A DNA stretch of 64,000 nucleotides from Deinandra increscens subsp. villosa (GCA_039602395.1 JBCNJP010000012.1:23998396-24062395), one strand, 5' to 3'. Positions 41,469 through 51,479 are shown, counted from the stretch's first letter. Made by a program: numbers and translations. Notes: generated by a model not told the origin, from the letters alone.

Positions 41469-42520
41469 GAACCAGATGTAGGATATGAATTACCATCCTT
41501 CTCCTCCAAGTTCAAGGGAATAACCGATGGAGTGATAAGTGAACCTAAAGTTGAGAGGCCAAAGATCACCATCAAGCATCCGAGTGTGAAGACAACAGCT
41601 GGAGTGAAGAATGAAAAACTCAAGGGAGTAGCTGTGACTCCCATTTCTTCAGTTGGATCATGCAGTTGCCGTTGTAATTGCAAGAATGATGCTTCAACGT
41701 CAAAGAATCAAGGAAGCACAAAGACAGTAAAGACAGGTTCGACACAGGCTTCAAGGAACCAGCCAAGAGTCAGTCTTGGATCAGCAAATGGGCCAAAGAA
41801 GCAGACACATGCAGATATCTCTCCATATCAGCCACCAAAGACAAATGGGTACACGTCTGATTTCTATCTAAAGAAGCAGACTTGTTTTAATTGTGTCATC
41901 GCTGGTCATATTGCTAGAAACTGTCTTTATCACCCTTATGAACCCTATTATCCAAAAACTCAAAGGGTTTCATCTCAGGAGTCTGTGAAGTCTAAGCCGA
42001 TGATGGTGCAGAAACCTAAGGCAATGAAGACTGTTACTCCTAAGGTTAAATCCTCTGATCAACATTGGGGTGCTACCAAAGCTGAAAGAAAATCTTTAAA
42101 TCAAAACAATAGCTTTCCAAGTTACCAAAATTTTCAGAAAAAGGTGAAGAAACATTTTCAAAACAACCAAAGCTTGAAAAACCCATAGTTACCCCTCCCA
42201 AGGTAACTAAAACTGTTTTGAAAAATGATTCTAAAATGAAGAAGGTTGAAATACCTAAAGTCACAACTCCAAAGGTGGCTAAAACAAAAACTGTTTTGAG
42301 AAATGAATCTAAAACGAAGAAGGTTGAAATACCTAAAGTCACAACTCCAAAAGTGACTAAAACAAATGTTAAATCACCTGGAACTTGGAAACCAAAAATC
42401 AAGGCAGCTCCATCCCAACTTCCTGATTTTTCAAAAGGAATGTTTTTAAAAGAAATTTCATTCACTGATTCCTCGGGAGTACCCAGAAAAACAATGGCCT
42501 GGGTACTATTAGCTAACTAA
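41469..42520 (+). pseudogene. gag: B2 gag C-terminal segment with CCHC knuckle
   Basis: Frame 41532-42188 includes CSCRCNCKND and the knuckle CFNCVIAGHIARNC (Val where B1 has Gly). A frameshift near 42150 moves to frame 42218-42520, with repeats of KKVEIPKVTTPKV and the terminus VPRKTMAWVLLAN-stop. About twelve pol codons' worth of homology follows (GTGCAGAAACGATCAAGGAG), then pol is absent. Confidence 0.85.
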
Positions 42521-44820
42521 TCTCTCACTCTGTGCAGAAACGATCAAGGAGGATTATCACTAACGTTTTTGTTACTAATTTGTTTGTTGATAAGTGATTG
42601 TTCCAGGCACAGTTTAGGAGACGTATCTTCATGTCATGACAAGCAAGTTTTTATGGAGGATATGTTTCCTTGAGAGGTAAAATGTCAAATTCAGCATGAA
42701 AGGTACTGTTCTTAACTTGGTTGTTTGTTTGATTAAGCGGTAAAGGGTGTTTTGAGTCAAACCAAATTTCCTAAAATTTTCACTTGGTGCTTGATTGTTG
42801 AAGTGTTTGACTTCAAATGCATTGAGGTGTGCATGACATGAAACCCAATTTTCTAAAATTTTCAAATCAATACTTTGAAGATTAGCTTGGCCAAATGTGC
42901 GTAAAGTCATTTAATTTGTTTATGTGTTTAAAAAAAATTGATGATGGTCACAAAATTGTGACATTAAAAATCAAAAGGCAAGGGGAAGAAATGTAAAGAA
43001 GATGAAAATGTTGACCCCTCAACAATAGTGTGTTTTTCAATTTTTAATTGTTTGTGCCTTGTTTCTGAGAAGTTTAGGGGAAGTAAATTGAATGCACGGA
43101 TTGGAGATGGCTGACACGTGTAAAGCGGAAGTGAAAGGCAAGCTCCACGGTGATATGCTCGGTAGGCTCGACCTAATCATATGACCACCAATGTAAGTGC
43201 AATGAACTTAAAATATATATATATATGTTTAGTTTCCCATCTCAGTTTGCATGGTTTAAAAAACTGAGTCCCAGCAAAAACGGGTTGAGAGTGGTAATTA
43301 TACCTAGTATTTACTCTCTCACACTCCATGTTTCTTCTGTTATGACTATACCACATAATCAAAAGAAAAAGAAAAGAAAAAGAAATGAAAAAGAAAATGA
43401 GAAAAAGAAAAATAATCATTCAGTTGGTCTTCTTTGCGTGCTTATTCGGCCGACCTGATCACCGACTGATGGTTAATGAAATAAGTGGTAGTCATAACGG
43501 TGTTGCATGGTTCCTCAAGTTGGGGGCTTGTGAATCCTCAATAAACTCTGAGGTTGGGTAGGTTTTGCTGTGTACGCTTGGGTGTGGGGACAATTAACAT
43601 GACGGTAATATTGTACTATATTAACAATGACGCATTCGGTTGGGATTAAACGGGTTTGAGTTTAAAGCGGACAAACATACCGGCAATCACCTGGACGAGT
43701 TGAGTAACTGAAGCAGAAAAGGGTTCCTCAGTCAGATTCATACGGTTTGATCCCTTGTAAACTTTCTCATATTTGGTTTGGTAACTGTTTGTTTAGTTTT
43801 TATCTTTCGTGTGTGAGTCGTTAAGTTCTTTTTGGTGTGTTTTCGTCTTGGCCAGGTTGATTTGAGAAGTCAAAATGTGTTTTTCATGGGTTTTAATGCA
43901 TGACAATATGCCCCCGACAGATCTTGCCAAATTTTTAGGGGAAGGAGTATGGGATAATAAGTATTATCCGAAAAGACTTCCATAATACATAGTATCCGAA
44001 GGGAACTCGAGGATAATATGTATTATCTCAGGGGAAGTCCTTAGCTGAGGGGAAGTAATCAGCTAAGGGGAAGTAATCAGCGAAGGGGAAGTCTTTAGAG
44101 GTCTTGGGTTCAGGGGAAGTTTTATAGAAAACCCGTAATCTATATTAGGGTTTTTGGTTAAAATTATGTTAATTTGAATCAACTAAACAGATGATAATTA
44201 TCCTCTTACCCAAAGACCAGTCATCAAATGTCTGGTGGAGTATATTTTTTCAAATGTGTGTCAGACAGGTTGATGAGAGAAAGATGTTACTGCTGCTCAA
44301 AGTTAAAGAACCAGCCGGACAAGACTTCCATCTGGAAAATCAACTATTCAGGGGAAGTTGTTGGTGTCTTTACAAGTTTCCAAAAGCTTCAAAAGTTTTT
44401 CAAAGAAAATGCTCACAAGTTTAGGGGAAGCTGAAGATTTCAAGTCGATCTTTGATGAAGAAAATGATGCAGAGAGCAGTCAGAGATCATGAAGACCCAA
44501 GATCAACAACCAAGTTCTTCAAAGTTAGAGGTGTTCAAACTTTTTACCCTCTAATTTTTGGAGATTCAAGACAGTTACCGAAGATTCAGCAAGAACCAGT
44601 TCTTTCAAGAAAAGCAAGTCAATGAGAGTCCTCCATTTCATTGGTTGTTCATTTCAAGAAGATCAAGCTGATGTTGATCAAGAGGAAGTCCCAAGTGCCC
44701 GTCATGAAACCCATTGAAGATTTATGCGGAAAGAATCTTCATCAACATCTATGCCAGCCAGTCAAGAAGAAGAATTTCAAAGATTGAGGACGGTTTAATA
44801 TCACAAGCCTAGGGGAAGAT
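42521..44820 (+). other. B2 3' non-coding region
   Basis: 2.3 kb without a supportable gene, colinear with B1. It contains the conserved block at about 43109-43760 with a polypurine run (43361-43412), GATAATA palindromes (43951-44025) and repeated AGGGGAAG (next entry). The 44190-44820 part is also shared with B1. Confidence 0.75.
43930..44820 (+). repeat. Repeated PPT-like AGGGGAAG motifs (B2)
   Basis: The octamer occurs at about 43936, 44030, 44048, 44066, 44084, 44112, 44349, 44423 and 44810; the last (CCTAGGGGAAGAT) is the PPT beside the LTR. Earlier copies lie at about 42979 and 43077. Spacing of 18 bases is seen for three of them. Confidence 0.85.
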
Positions 44821-46502
44821 TGTAGAGGCTAGATTATGAGGCTTGAAATATTAAATATGTTGGGCTAGGCTCAGAGTGTAACATCCCACATTGGTGGGGA
44901 GGGGAACTAAGCATGCCTTTATAAGGGTGTGGATACCTCCCCCACCAAGACGCGTTTTAAAACCGTGAGGGGCGGATGCCTGAGGGCATGTCGACTGCCA
45001 AAGCGGACAATATCTTGGTTGCGACGGGTCTGGGCTGTTACAGATGGTATCAGAGCCGGTCGTCGGCCAGTGTGCCAGCGAGGACGCTGGTCCCCTAAGG
45101 GGGGAGGATTGTAACATCCCACATTGGTGGGGAGGAGAACTAAGCATGCCTTTATAAGGGTGTGGATACCTCCCCTATCAAGACGCGTTTTAAATCCGTG
45201 AGGGGCGGATGCCTGAGGGCATGCCGGCTGTCAAAGCGGACAATATCTTGGTGCGACGGGTCTGGGCTGTTACAGATGGTATCAGAGCCAGTCGTCGGTC
45301 AGTGTGCCAGCGAGGACGCTAGTCCCCTGAGGGGGGAGGATTGTAACATCCCACATTGATGGGGAGGGGAACTAAGCATGCCTTTATAAGGGTGTGGATA
45401 CCTCCCCCACCAAGACGCGTTTTAAATCCGTGAGGGGCGGATGCCTGAGGGCATGCCGGCTGCCAAAGCGGACAATATCTTGGTGCGACGGGTCTGGGCT
45501 GTTACAGATGGTATCAGAGCCGGTCGTCGGCCAGTGTGCCAGCGAGGACGCTGGTCCCCTAAGGGGGGAGGATTGTAACATCCCACATTGGTGGGGAGGG
45601 GAACTAAGCATGCCTTTATAAGGGTGTGGATACCTCCCCCACCAAGACGCGTTTTAAAACCGTGAGGGGCGGATGCCTGAGGGCATGTCGACTGCCAAAG
45701 CGGACAATATCTTGGTTGCGACGGGTCTGGGCTGTTACAGATAATTGTAACATCCCACATTGGTGGGGAGGGGAACTAAGCATGCCTTTATAAGGGTGTG
45801 GATACCTCCCCCACCAAGACGCGTTTTAAAACCGTGAGGGGCGGATGCCTGAGGGCATGTCGACTGCCAAAGCGGACAATATCTTGGTTGCGACGGGTCT
45901 GGGCTGTTACAGATGGTATCAGAGCCGGTCGTCGGCCAGTGTGCCAGCGAGGACGCTGGTCCCCTAAGGGGGGAGGATTGTAACATCCCACATTGGTGGG
46001 GAGGAGAACTAAGCATGCCTTTATAAGGGTGTGGATACCTCCCCTATCAAGACGCGTTTTAAATCCGTGAGGGGCGGATGCCTGAGGGCATGCCGGCTGT
46101 CAAAGCGGACAATATCTTGGTGCGACGGGTCTGGGCTGTTACACAGAGGGTTTCATTAGATTAGTAGGCTAGTTTACTATTAGATATGGGCATGGGCTTG
46201 GGTTTATGATTAGGGTTTAAGAGCCCAATAGTAAACTCATGGGATGGCTATATAAACCCCATGAGTTTACTCTAGAGAGAGAGAGCTAGTGTTTATGACC
46301 GGAATCTAGAGAGAGAGAGGAGTTTACGATTTCTTGTTTGTACCCGACAAGTTCATCTTGTGTGCAAAGATCAAGTGTTTATTTGTTTAATCATCGTATT
46401 CTTCGTGTTTCTTCTCTTCTCTATCTTGAATCACTAATCTAACCAGATTCCGCACGTTTAGATTAGAAAATATCGTGAACGGTTGTTGATCCCGGACCAA
46501 CA
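44821..46502 (+). repeat. 3' LTR of B2, interrupted by T1
   Basis: Left part 44821-44876 (TGTAGAGGCTAG...CTCAGAG) and right part 46149-46502 (GGTTTCATTAGATTAG...CGGACCAACA). The LTR is about 27 bp shorter than the 5' LTR around the (GA)n tract. Confidence 0.9.
44877..46143 (+). mobile_element. T1: concatenated TRIM, six LTRs and five internal segments
   Basis: LTRs of 165-166 bp (TGTAACATCCCACATTGG...CTGGGCTGTTACA) at 44877-45042, 45110-45274, 45342-45506, 45574-45739, 45746-45911 and 45979-46143. Internal segments of 67 bp (GATGGTATCAGAGCCGG with PBS ... AAGGGGGGAGGAT with PPT) separate them, except the fourth, which is only GATAAT. A single duplication CAGAG flanks the whole array (44872-44876, 46144-46148). 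No coding capacity. Confidence 0.95.
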
Positions 46503-47258
46503 ACCCCGCCACCCCCGCTCCGATGACTACCACTCCACCGCCGACTACAGCCCTCCGTCCTCCTAAAATTCATCTTCCTATCTTTGATGGCTCGAATCCG
46601 ATGGATTGGATTTTTCAAGCCAACAATTATTTCGACTTTTATTCCGTTCCGCCAACCCAACGCCTCGCCCTAGCCCAATTCTACTTCACCGGCGAAGCCC
46701 TTAGTTGGTTTAAGTACCTCTCTGAAAACGGACTCCTCACCACGTGGTTGGAATTTTCCCGTGCACTTGAGCTCCGTTTCGGTCCATCTACCTATGAAAA
46801 CCATCAAGCCTCGTTGTTTAAGCTCACCAAATCCACCTCGGTTACCGCTTATGTTGCAGAATTCGAACGTCTCAGTAACTTTGTTAGGCTTAACCGCTGA
46901 TGCTCTCCTTAGTTGCTTCATTTCTGGCCTCCGCCCCGACATTCAAAGTGAACTTTCACTCCTCAAGCCTTTGTCCTTTGCACAAGCTGTGGGTCTTGCC
47001 AAGCTTGTGAAAGAAAAAAATGCATCCAATTTGGTTACTTCTTCACCATCGAACTCTACTGTTTTGTCCAGCTCCACCACTTCTACCCCACCATCAATAC
47101 CATCCCTTCCAGCCCTGCTAGCCTCCCCCACTACTGCTGCCCCGCCATTACCCACTGCCCGCCTGTCACCGGACCAATTACAACAGCGCCGAACCGCCGG
47201 CCTATGTTTTCGTTGTCCTGAAAAATACACTCCGGGTCACCGATGCAACCCTCCATAA
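46503..47258 (+). pseudogene. gag: G3 gag, main part
   Basis: Frame 46523-46900 reads PPKIHLPIFDGSNPMDWIFQ, TGEALSWFKYLSENGLLTTW and FGPSTYENHQASLFKLTKST, a gypsy gag domain. A one-base frameshift near 46880 moves to frame 46761-47258 (LTADALLSCFISGLRPDIQS, SFAQAVGLAKLVKEKN). A Ser/Pro-rich linker follows, then the zinc motif CFRCPEKYTPGHRC. It ends in TAA. The frame joins the N-terminal part at 38677-38871 once B2 is set aside. Confidence 0.88.
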
Positions 47259-47261
47259 TTT

Positions 47262-47765
47262 TTGCTTATCGCCGACAACTTGACTGATGTTCCTTCGATG
47301 CCTACTACGACCATGCTTGCGGTTGACCCTGTGCTTCCACATTTTCTTAGCCTCACTCCCGCCCTTTTTCTTGGCTTAGCCACTGCCACTTCTATGCGTC
47401 TCACCGGGACCATCCACAACCACTCAGTGAGCATTTTAGTAGACTCCGGTAGCACTCATAACCTCATTCAACCCCATCTTGCAACTCTCTTGCGCCTCAC
47501 TGTCCAACCCACTCTGCCATTTCCCAGTTTTCGTTGGCAACGGTGAGCCACTCCAATGTACCGGTTTTTGTCAGGATGTGCCGGTGATTCTGAATAACGC
47601 CTCCATTCCGGTTCCCTTGTTCCTCTTAGCTTTCAAGGGTTGCGAACTCATTTTGGGGTTTGATTGGTTGCGGTCTTTAGGTCCGGTCACCGCTGATTTT
47701 TCTGTGCCTTCACTCACCTTCCGAAACCGTGATGTTTCAATCACTTTAACTGGTATTTCACCACC
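47262..47765 (+). pseudogene. pol: G3 protease
   Basis: Aspartic protease: IHNHSVSILVDSGSTHNLIQ in frame 47262-47546. A frameshift near 47515 follows, and then frame 47479-47928 carries FPVFVGNGEPLQCTGFCQDV and ELILGFDWLRSLGPVTADFS. Homology ends at about 47765 (TLTGIS). The remaining codons to 47928 are a His/Pro/Thr-rich run-on with no retroelement character. Confidence 0.85.
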
Positions 47766-48245
47766 TACTATAAGACCACCCACATCAACAACTACCCACA
47801 TACCACCTTTTTGGTCCAGTCAGCATGCCACATCATGTACTTCCCACATACCACAAAACCCACTTTTTTTCCACATCAAGTACTTCCCACATACCACCAT
47901 TTACTTTCCACATCACCATTTTATTTAATCTTTATTTTAAAAACTAGTTAACAAATTAATTCTTTTATTTAAAACGTATATTATTTTAATATTTAAAAAA
48001 AACTTATCGACATAATTAAAATAATATTTTTTATAAAATAAATAAATAAATAAATATTTATTTAAATTTTCAATCATTATTATTTGAATATTAAACCATT
48101 AAAATAATAATATTTAATAGCCAACGGCTAGTTTTTCGAACTTAGATATTTTAGCCAACGGCTAGTTTCCAAAAGGTTATAAATAGAACTCAGATTCACA
48201 CATCTAGTCTCATTTCACCACCATCAACCAACCTCTATCACCACC
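47766..48245. other. Very AT-rich segment with promoter-like end
   Basis: Begins with CCACAT repeats, then strongly AT-rich DNA with (AAAT)n at about 48036-48056. Two direct copies of AGCCAACGGCTAGTTT lie at 48118 and 48151, and a TATA-like GTTATAAATAGAAC lies 60-70 bases before the ATG at 48246. Confidence 0.5.
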
Positions 48246-48473
48246 ATGTCTAGCACACCTCCTGAAGATGTCTCAGAGCGCTACCGGATCTTGTGGTTAA
48301 TCCGCCATGAACAACAACTTCCACCACCACCACCACCACCACCTCAAGCTCAAGTACCCAACCATTTCAACCACATCCACCATCACCTCCACCAGCACCA
48401 GCACCACCACCACCATCATCACCAACCACCACCACCTCCACCTTACCAACCACTACCACCTCCACCTTACTAA
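48246..48473 (+). CDS. Small Pro/His-rich ORF, unknown
   Basis: ATG in good context (CACCACCATGTCTAGC) downstream of a TATA-like box. 75 codons: MSSTPPEDVSERYRILWLIR, then runs of Pro and His encoded by (CAC/CCA) microsatellite. The N-terminal 28 residues are not repetitive. I do not recognise it. The upstream promoter-like layout and the TIR-like AGTAACTCTATACCCTTGG just after it (48505-48523) hint at a decayed Harbinger-type transposon. It could equally be a chance frame over a repeat. Confidence 0.3.
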   Translation: MSSTPPEDVSERYRILWLIRHEQQLPPPPPPPPQAQVPNHFNHIHHHLHQHQHHHHHHHQPPPPPPYQPLPPPPY

Positions 48474-49138
48474 CCACCACCACCTCCACCAGCTTTGCAA
48501 CTACATTTTATAAAGTAACTCTATACCCTTGGAATGCCCCCACTCAGTTTCACAACACTCGGTTTCATATACACCACATACTTATATATTATATATATTA
48601 TTCACGGAAACCTCCAAACAACTACATGTTTAACAGAACTTTTTACTGATAGAACAATCCTAAGAGTTGGCAAGTTCAATCCAACGGAGTTATAAATACA
48701 TGGATTATGAATAGTAACTCTATACCATTGGAAAATTAAACACGGGGGAGCCAAGTCTTTAATTAATGTTTGTGTAGAAAAATGTAGAAGTAAATGAAGT
48801 AGCATGTCATAATTTTTTCACCATAAAATTCATGAGTTCCAAACATACATGACATAAAACTAAAAGGTTCTCCAACTTAAACAATTTAAATGGAATTTGC
48901 ATCTTATCTACCTGTTCTAGTTCACTGAAATATTGTTTAGCACTTTGTGATGCTAAACATAAAAGTTATAATTAATCAGAATGGAGACCATAGAAATGAA
49001 CAAATACAGATCAAAATGAAGAGTATATGTGGTGAATGAATGTCTTATCGAAAAGGCGTGTATGAACAATCGCCGGCCAGCTCATTCTTTGCACGATTCA
49101 ATTGGTTATTGTAAACAACTAATAACCACAACAGTTAC
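48474..49138. other. Intergenic DNA; two TIR-like motifs
   Basis: No gene seen. AGTAACTCTATACC(C/A)TTGG occurs at 48505 and again at about 48715 in the same orientation. Confidence 0.4.
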
Positions 49139-49222
49139 CTGATATTTTTGATGATATGATATGAGAAATCAATCGGTTTAAGTTGGTGTAAGTAGGTATT
49201 TCGTTGTCTACTGATCTCCTGC
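49139..49222 (-). pseudogene. Alpha-tubulin pseudogene, downstream piece
   Basis: The minus strand reads RRSVDNEIPTYTNLNRLISH, then IISSKIS, matching the alpha-tubulin segment after the DICRR motif. GGTAAC follows, which could be a splice donor or simply where similarity ends. It is separated from the upstream piece by H1. Tubulin forms microtubules in the cytoplasm; this copy is a short, diverged fragment (for example Glu-Ile where ERP is usual) and not a functional gene. Confidence 0.85.
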
Positions 49223-50170
49223 CAGTGACAGATCCAGAATTGTTTTCCAATGGGGGCAAAAACATGACTATTAAAAAGACTCGCTAAAGTTGACTCGATT
49301 AATACGGATTGATTTTAACGGGTCAAAACTAATATGTTAAAATAACATATAATTTTTAATCAAAGAATTACCTCAACTATGTCATAATAATGTCATAATA
49401 GTAAATAGTCTATTGATTACTATACTTAAAAAACTTAGAATTTATAATTAATACACAAACTAGATTACAATATTAAATTTTTATATTTGGTTAAACGTGA
49501 TCTATTTTAAAAAAACAGATTATAAAACAGAAATTTGTACTTTTGAAAAGAAAAGGTAATTAAGACTTTTTTTTTAAGAAGTCTATGTTCTCTACTTGAG
49601 ACACAGGTTCGATTTCTTACGGGTAATACTTTGGAAAGGGCATTGGCGATGATGGGAGACTTGGGGCTGTAAGGTCGCAAGTTCTATCCCTGAGCTCCCA
49701 GGTTTTACCACCCGGCCGCCCGCGAAGGTGAATTTTCCTTGAAATAAATTCAACTGGTGTAAATAGTCCCTGGGTTTTCCGGGACATTCGTTTGCCGTTA
49801 AAAAACAGAGTTTTTTGTATGTTACGGTTTAGAATAGGAACTATAAAATAATAAAATAATGAGTACCGATGACTTGTATAAAACCATTATAGTTTTCTTT
49901 TTTAAAGAAAAATATCACAGTTTTCCATGTATCTTCTTCTTCATTCATACGCACCTGTAATATTTTTTAACCATGGCTGCATCTTTCTTCATGATTGTGA
50001 GATTAACATCTTTCTTTTTCTTTCCACACAAGATTTTGGATTTAGATTGCTCCATGGGTGCCTTGAAAAAAAAAATTGTGCCTTAAACAAATATTCTAAC
50101 TAATTAGCATCTCAGTTTTTTGTTAAGTGGGTGCCGAGGACCCGCTCGGGTAAGCTTAAATCCGCCCCTG
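49223..50170. mobile_element. H1: hAT-like non-autonomous element in tubulin pseudogene
   Basis: Ends CAGTGACAGATCCAG and TTAAATCCGCCCCTG (inverted CAGGGGCGGATTTAA), flanked by 8-bp TCTCCTGC and TCTCATGT (6 of 8 identical). The tubulin DICRR codons are restored across the insertion. 948 bp, no transposase frame seen; TIR and 8-bp duplication fit hAT. Confidence 0.82.
49637..49805 (+). repeat. Possible tRNA-derived SINE inside H1
   Basis: GGCATTGGCGATGATGGGAG then GGTCGCAAGTTCTATCC resembles A-box and B-box spacing of a Pol III promoter, and the segment ends in a short A run near 49800. No clear target duplication, so tentative. Confidence 0.35.
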
Positions 50171-50287
50171 TCTCATGTAGATGTCATAAATGGCTTCATT
50201 ATTCAAGAGGACAACCACATCAGTGTGTTCAAGCAGAGCATGTATAGAAAGAACACCTTTGTATGATTCCACAACTGCAGTAGAAAC
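50171..50287 (-). pseudogene. Alpha-tubulin pseudogene, upstream piece
   Basis: The minus strand begins after TTTTTGTCTAG, an acceptor-like site, with VSTAVVESYKGVLSIHALLE, then HTDVVVLLNNEAIYDI. This is the alpha-tubulin core around the nucleotide-binding and longitudinal contact region. Differences from the usual residues (SYKG for PYNS, NNEA for DNEA) and the H1 insertion mark it as a pseudogene. The region 50288-50410 upstream reads like an intron. Other exons were not found within the window. Confidence 0.88.
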
Positions 50288-50860
50288 CTAGACAAAAATA
50301 GAGTCAATAATCTAAAACAAAATAATAGTTGTTGCCAAGATTTTGAAACAAAGAATCGATACATACAGTTCAACGATTTGTTTAAATCCCCATTTTCAAA
50401 TGTCAAACATGTAATAACTCCTTAGTCCTTAGAGGCAAGAAACTATATGTGGAGATCCGTAGACACACTCAACAGAATCAAGATGCCAAATTAAACCAAA
50501 AACGAAGTTCGTAATCTATGTACCATATCTAGATTGAGATATAAAAAACGATTTTGATATTAAAACATAATAAAAAAATAGGTTTACATCTGATTTGCGT
50601 ACATGATTTGCGATCTTAATGGAATGATGGAACTGACGCCGCGATTCTTCTTCGATGATTCAGATGCACAGAGGAGACGAACGTAGGAGCCGGGGATGCT
50701 TGTGAATTTAATGAATTGAATTAGGAGAATTAGGGTTATTAGTTGATACAGTCTTCGATCTTGTGGAACGGGTATTCCAAAGGATCCGCGCGTTTCATAA
50801 AGGGGAGTCATTTAATCGGGAAATTGATTCTGAGAAGGGTTGTGATGATGCCGCCTCAGC
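50288..50860. other. Intron-like and unclassified DNA
   Basis: 50288-50410 is the putative intron upstream of the tubulin fragment. 50411-50860 has no supportable gene; a short minus-strand frame (50811-50584) has no recognisable motif. Confidence 0.4.
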
Positions 50861-50959
50861 ATTCATCTTTTCATATATAGATCCGCCTCTATTTCCATCG
50901 CCTCAACAACAATATCAACAATCTCAACAATATTAACCCTTTCAACAATATCAACAATC

Positions 50960-51178
50960 TAAAGCCTCTCAATCAGTGGATCCAGAAGTGAAGCCCGAAA
51001 CACAAGAAGTAGCGGGGGGGGTGTCAAAACCAAGAAAACGGTCTCACAAGAAGGTCACGACGACGCGAGAGAAGAATATTGTTCAATGGCGGGGACCAAT
51101 ATGTGGAATCTGCGTTAGCTCGAGCTTGGTTTGATGTGTCAGAGGACCCCGTTGTTGGTAATATTCTACTCATTTAAA
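50960..51178 (+). pseudogene. Harbinger ORF1-like (Myb/SANT) relic, copy 1
   Basis: Gln-rich coding relic followed by RSHKKVTT-type basic sequence and, in another frame, ALARAWFDVSEDPVVGN. LARAW-x-VSEDP-x-VGN is a pattern I associate with plant Myb/SANT-like proteins of Harbinger elements (recalled family knowledge). Frameshifts and stops separate the parts, so it is not functional. Confidence 0.55.
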
Positions 51179-51200
51179 TTTAAAGCTTACTATTTTTAAA

Positions 51201-51437
51201 TTGGATTTTAATAATCCCAAATTTCACCTATTAGACGTGATTAATCCCACATTTCGAAATGTTTCTCACCAATCCCAAGTTTCAAACTAGTTTCTCTCAT
51301 TGATTAACACTGTTAGGAATCCGTTAGTTTAAGATCAATGAGAGAAAATAGTTTGAAACTTAGGCTCGGTGAGAAACATTTTGAAAGGTGTGACTAATCT
51401 CGTACAATAGGTGAAACTTGGGATTATTAAAATCCAA
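51201..51437. mobile_element. Foldback MITE, copy 1
   Basis: About 237 bp that is almost entirely one inverted repeat. TTGGATTTTAATAATCCCAA at the left is matched inverted by TTGGGATTATTAAAATCCAA at the right, and arms of about 110 bp pair with scattered mismatches. Confidence 0.85.
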
Positions 51438-51479
51438 TTTTCAAATTAAAAAGAAAAATAATTGTGTAACGATTAGGAG

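Larger units (their letters stand above)
38872..46502 (+). mobile_element. B2: pol-less copia element, sister of B1, in G3 gag
   Basis: 5' LTR 38872-39308, PBS, expanded leader, gag lacking its N-terminal domain, 3' non-coding region and 3' LTR (44821-46502, interrupted by T1). The flanks are CCCCC and ACCCC, an imperfect duplication. The deletion endpoints match B1. Confidence 0.9.
37748..47765 (+). mobile_element. G3: Reina-like gypsy element, split and truncated
   Basis: 5' LTR, PBS-like site, gag and protease. Gag is interrupted by solo LTR S1 at its start codon and by B2 within its N-terminal region. The sequence stops being recognisable at about 47765, before RT. The CX2C...GHRC-type zinc motif and ILVDSGSTHNLI protease point to a Reina-type chromovirus (inference from family style). 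Confidence 0.75.

Noticed and set aside
44851..46016. Many short frames on both strands in the TRIM array
   Set aside because: Identical copies of the same 165-bp non-coding LTR; TRIMs have no coding capacity.
44877..46143. Cassandra-type TRIM with a 5S rRNA promoter
   Set aside because: I looked for 5S internal control elements in the LTR and did not see them; the LTR is of the TGTAACATCCCACAT type instead.
48307..48513. Second frame over the CAC repeat at 48.3 kb
   Set aside because: Shadow of the microsatellite in another frame, without the promoter-proximal ATG.
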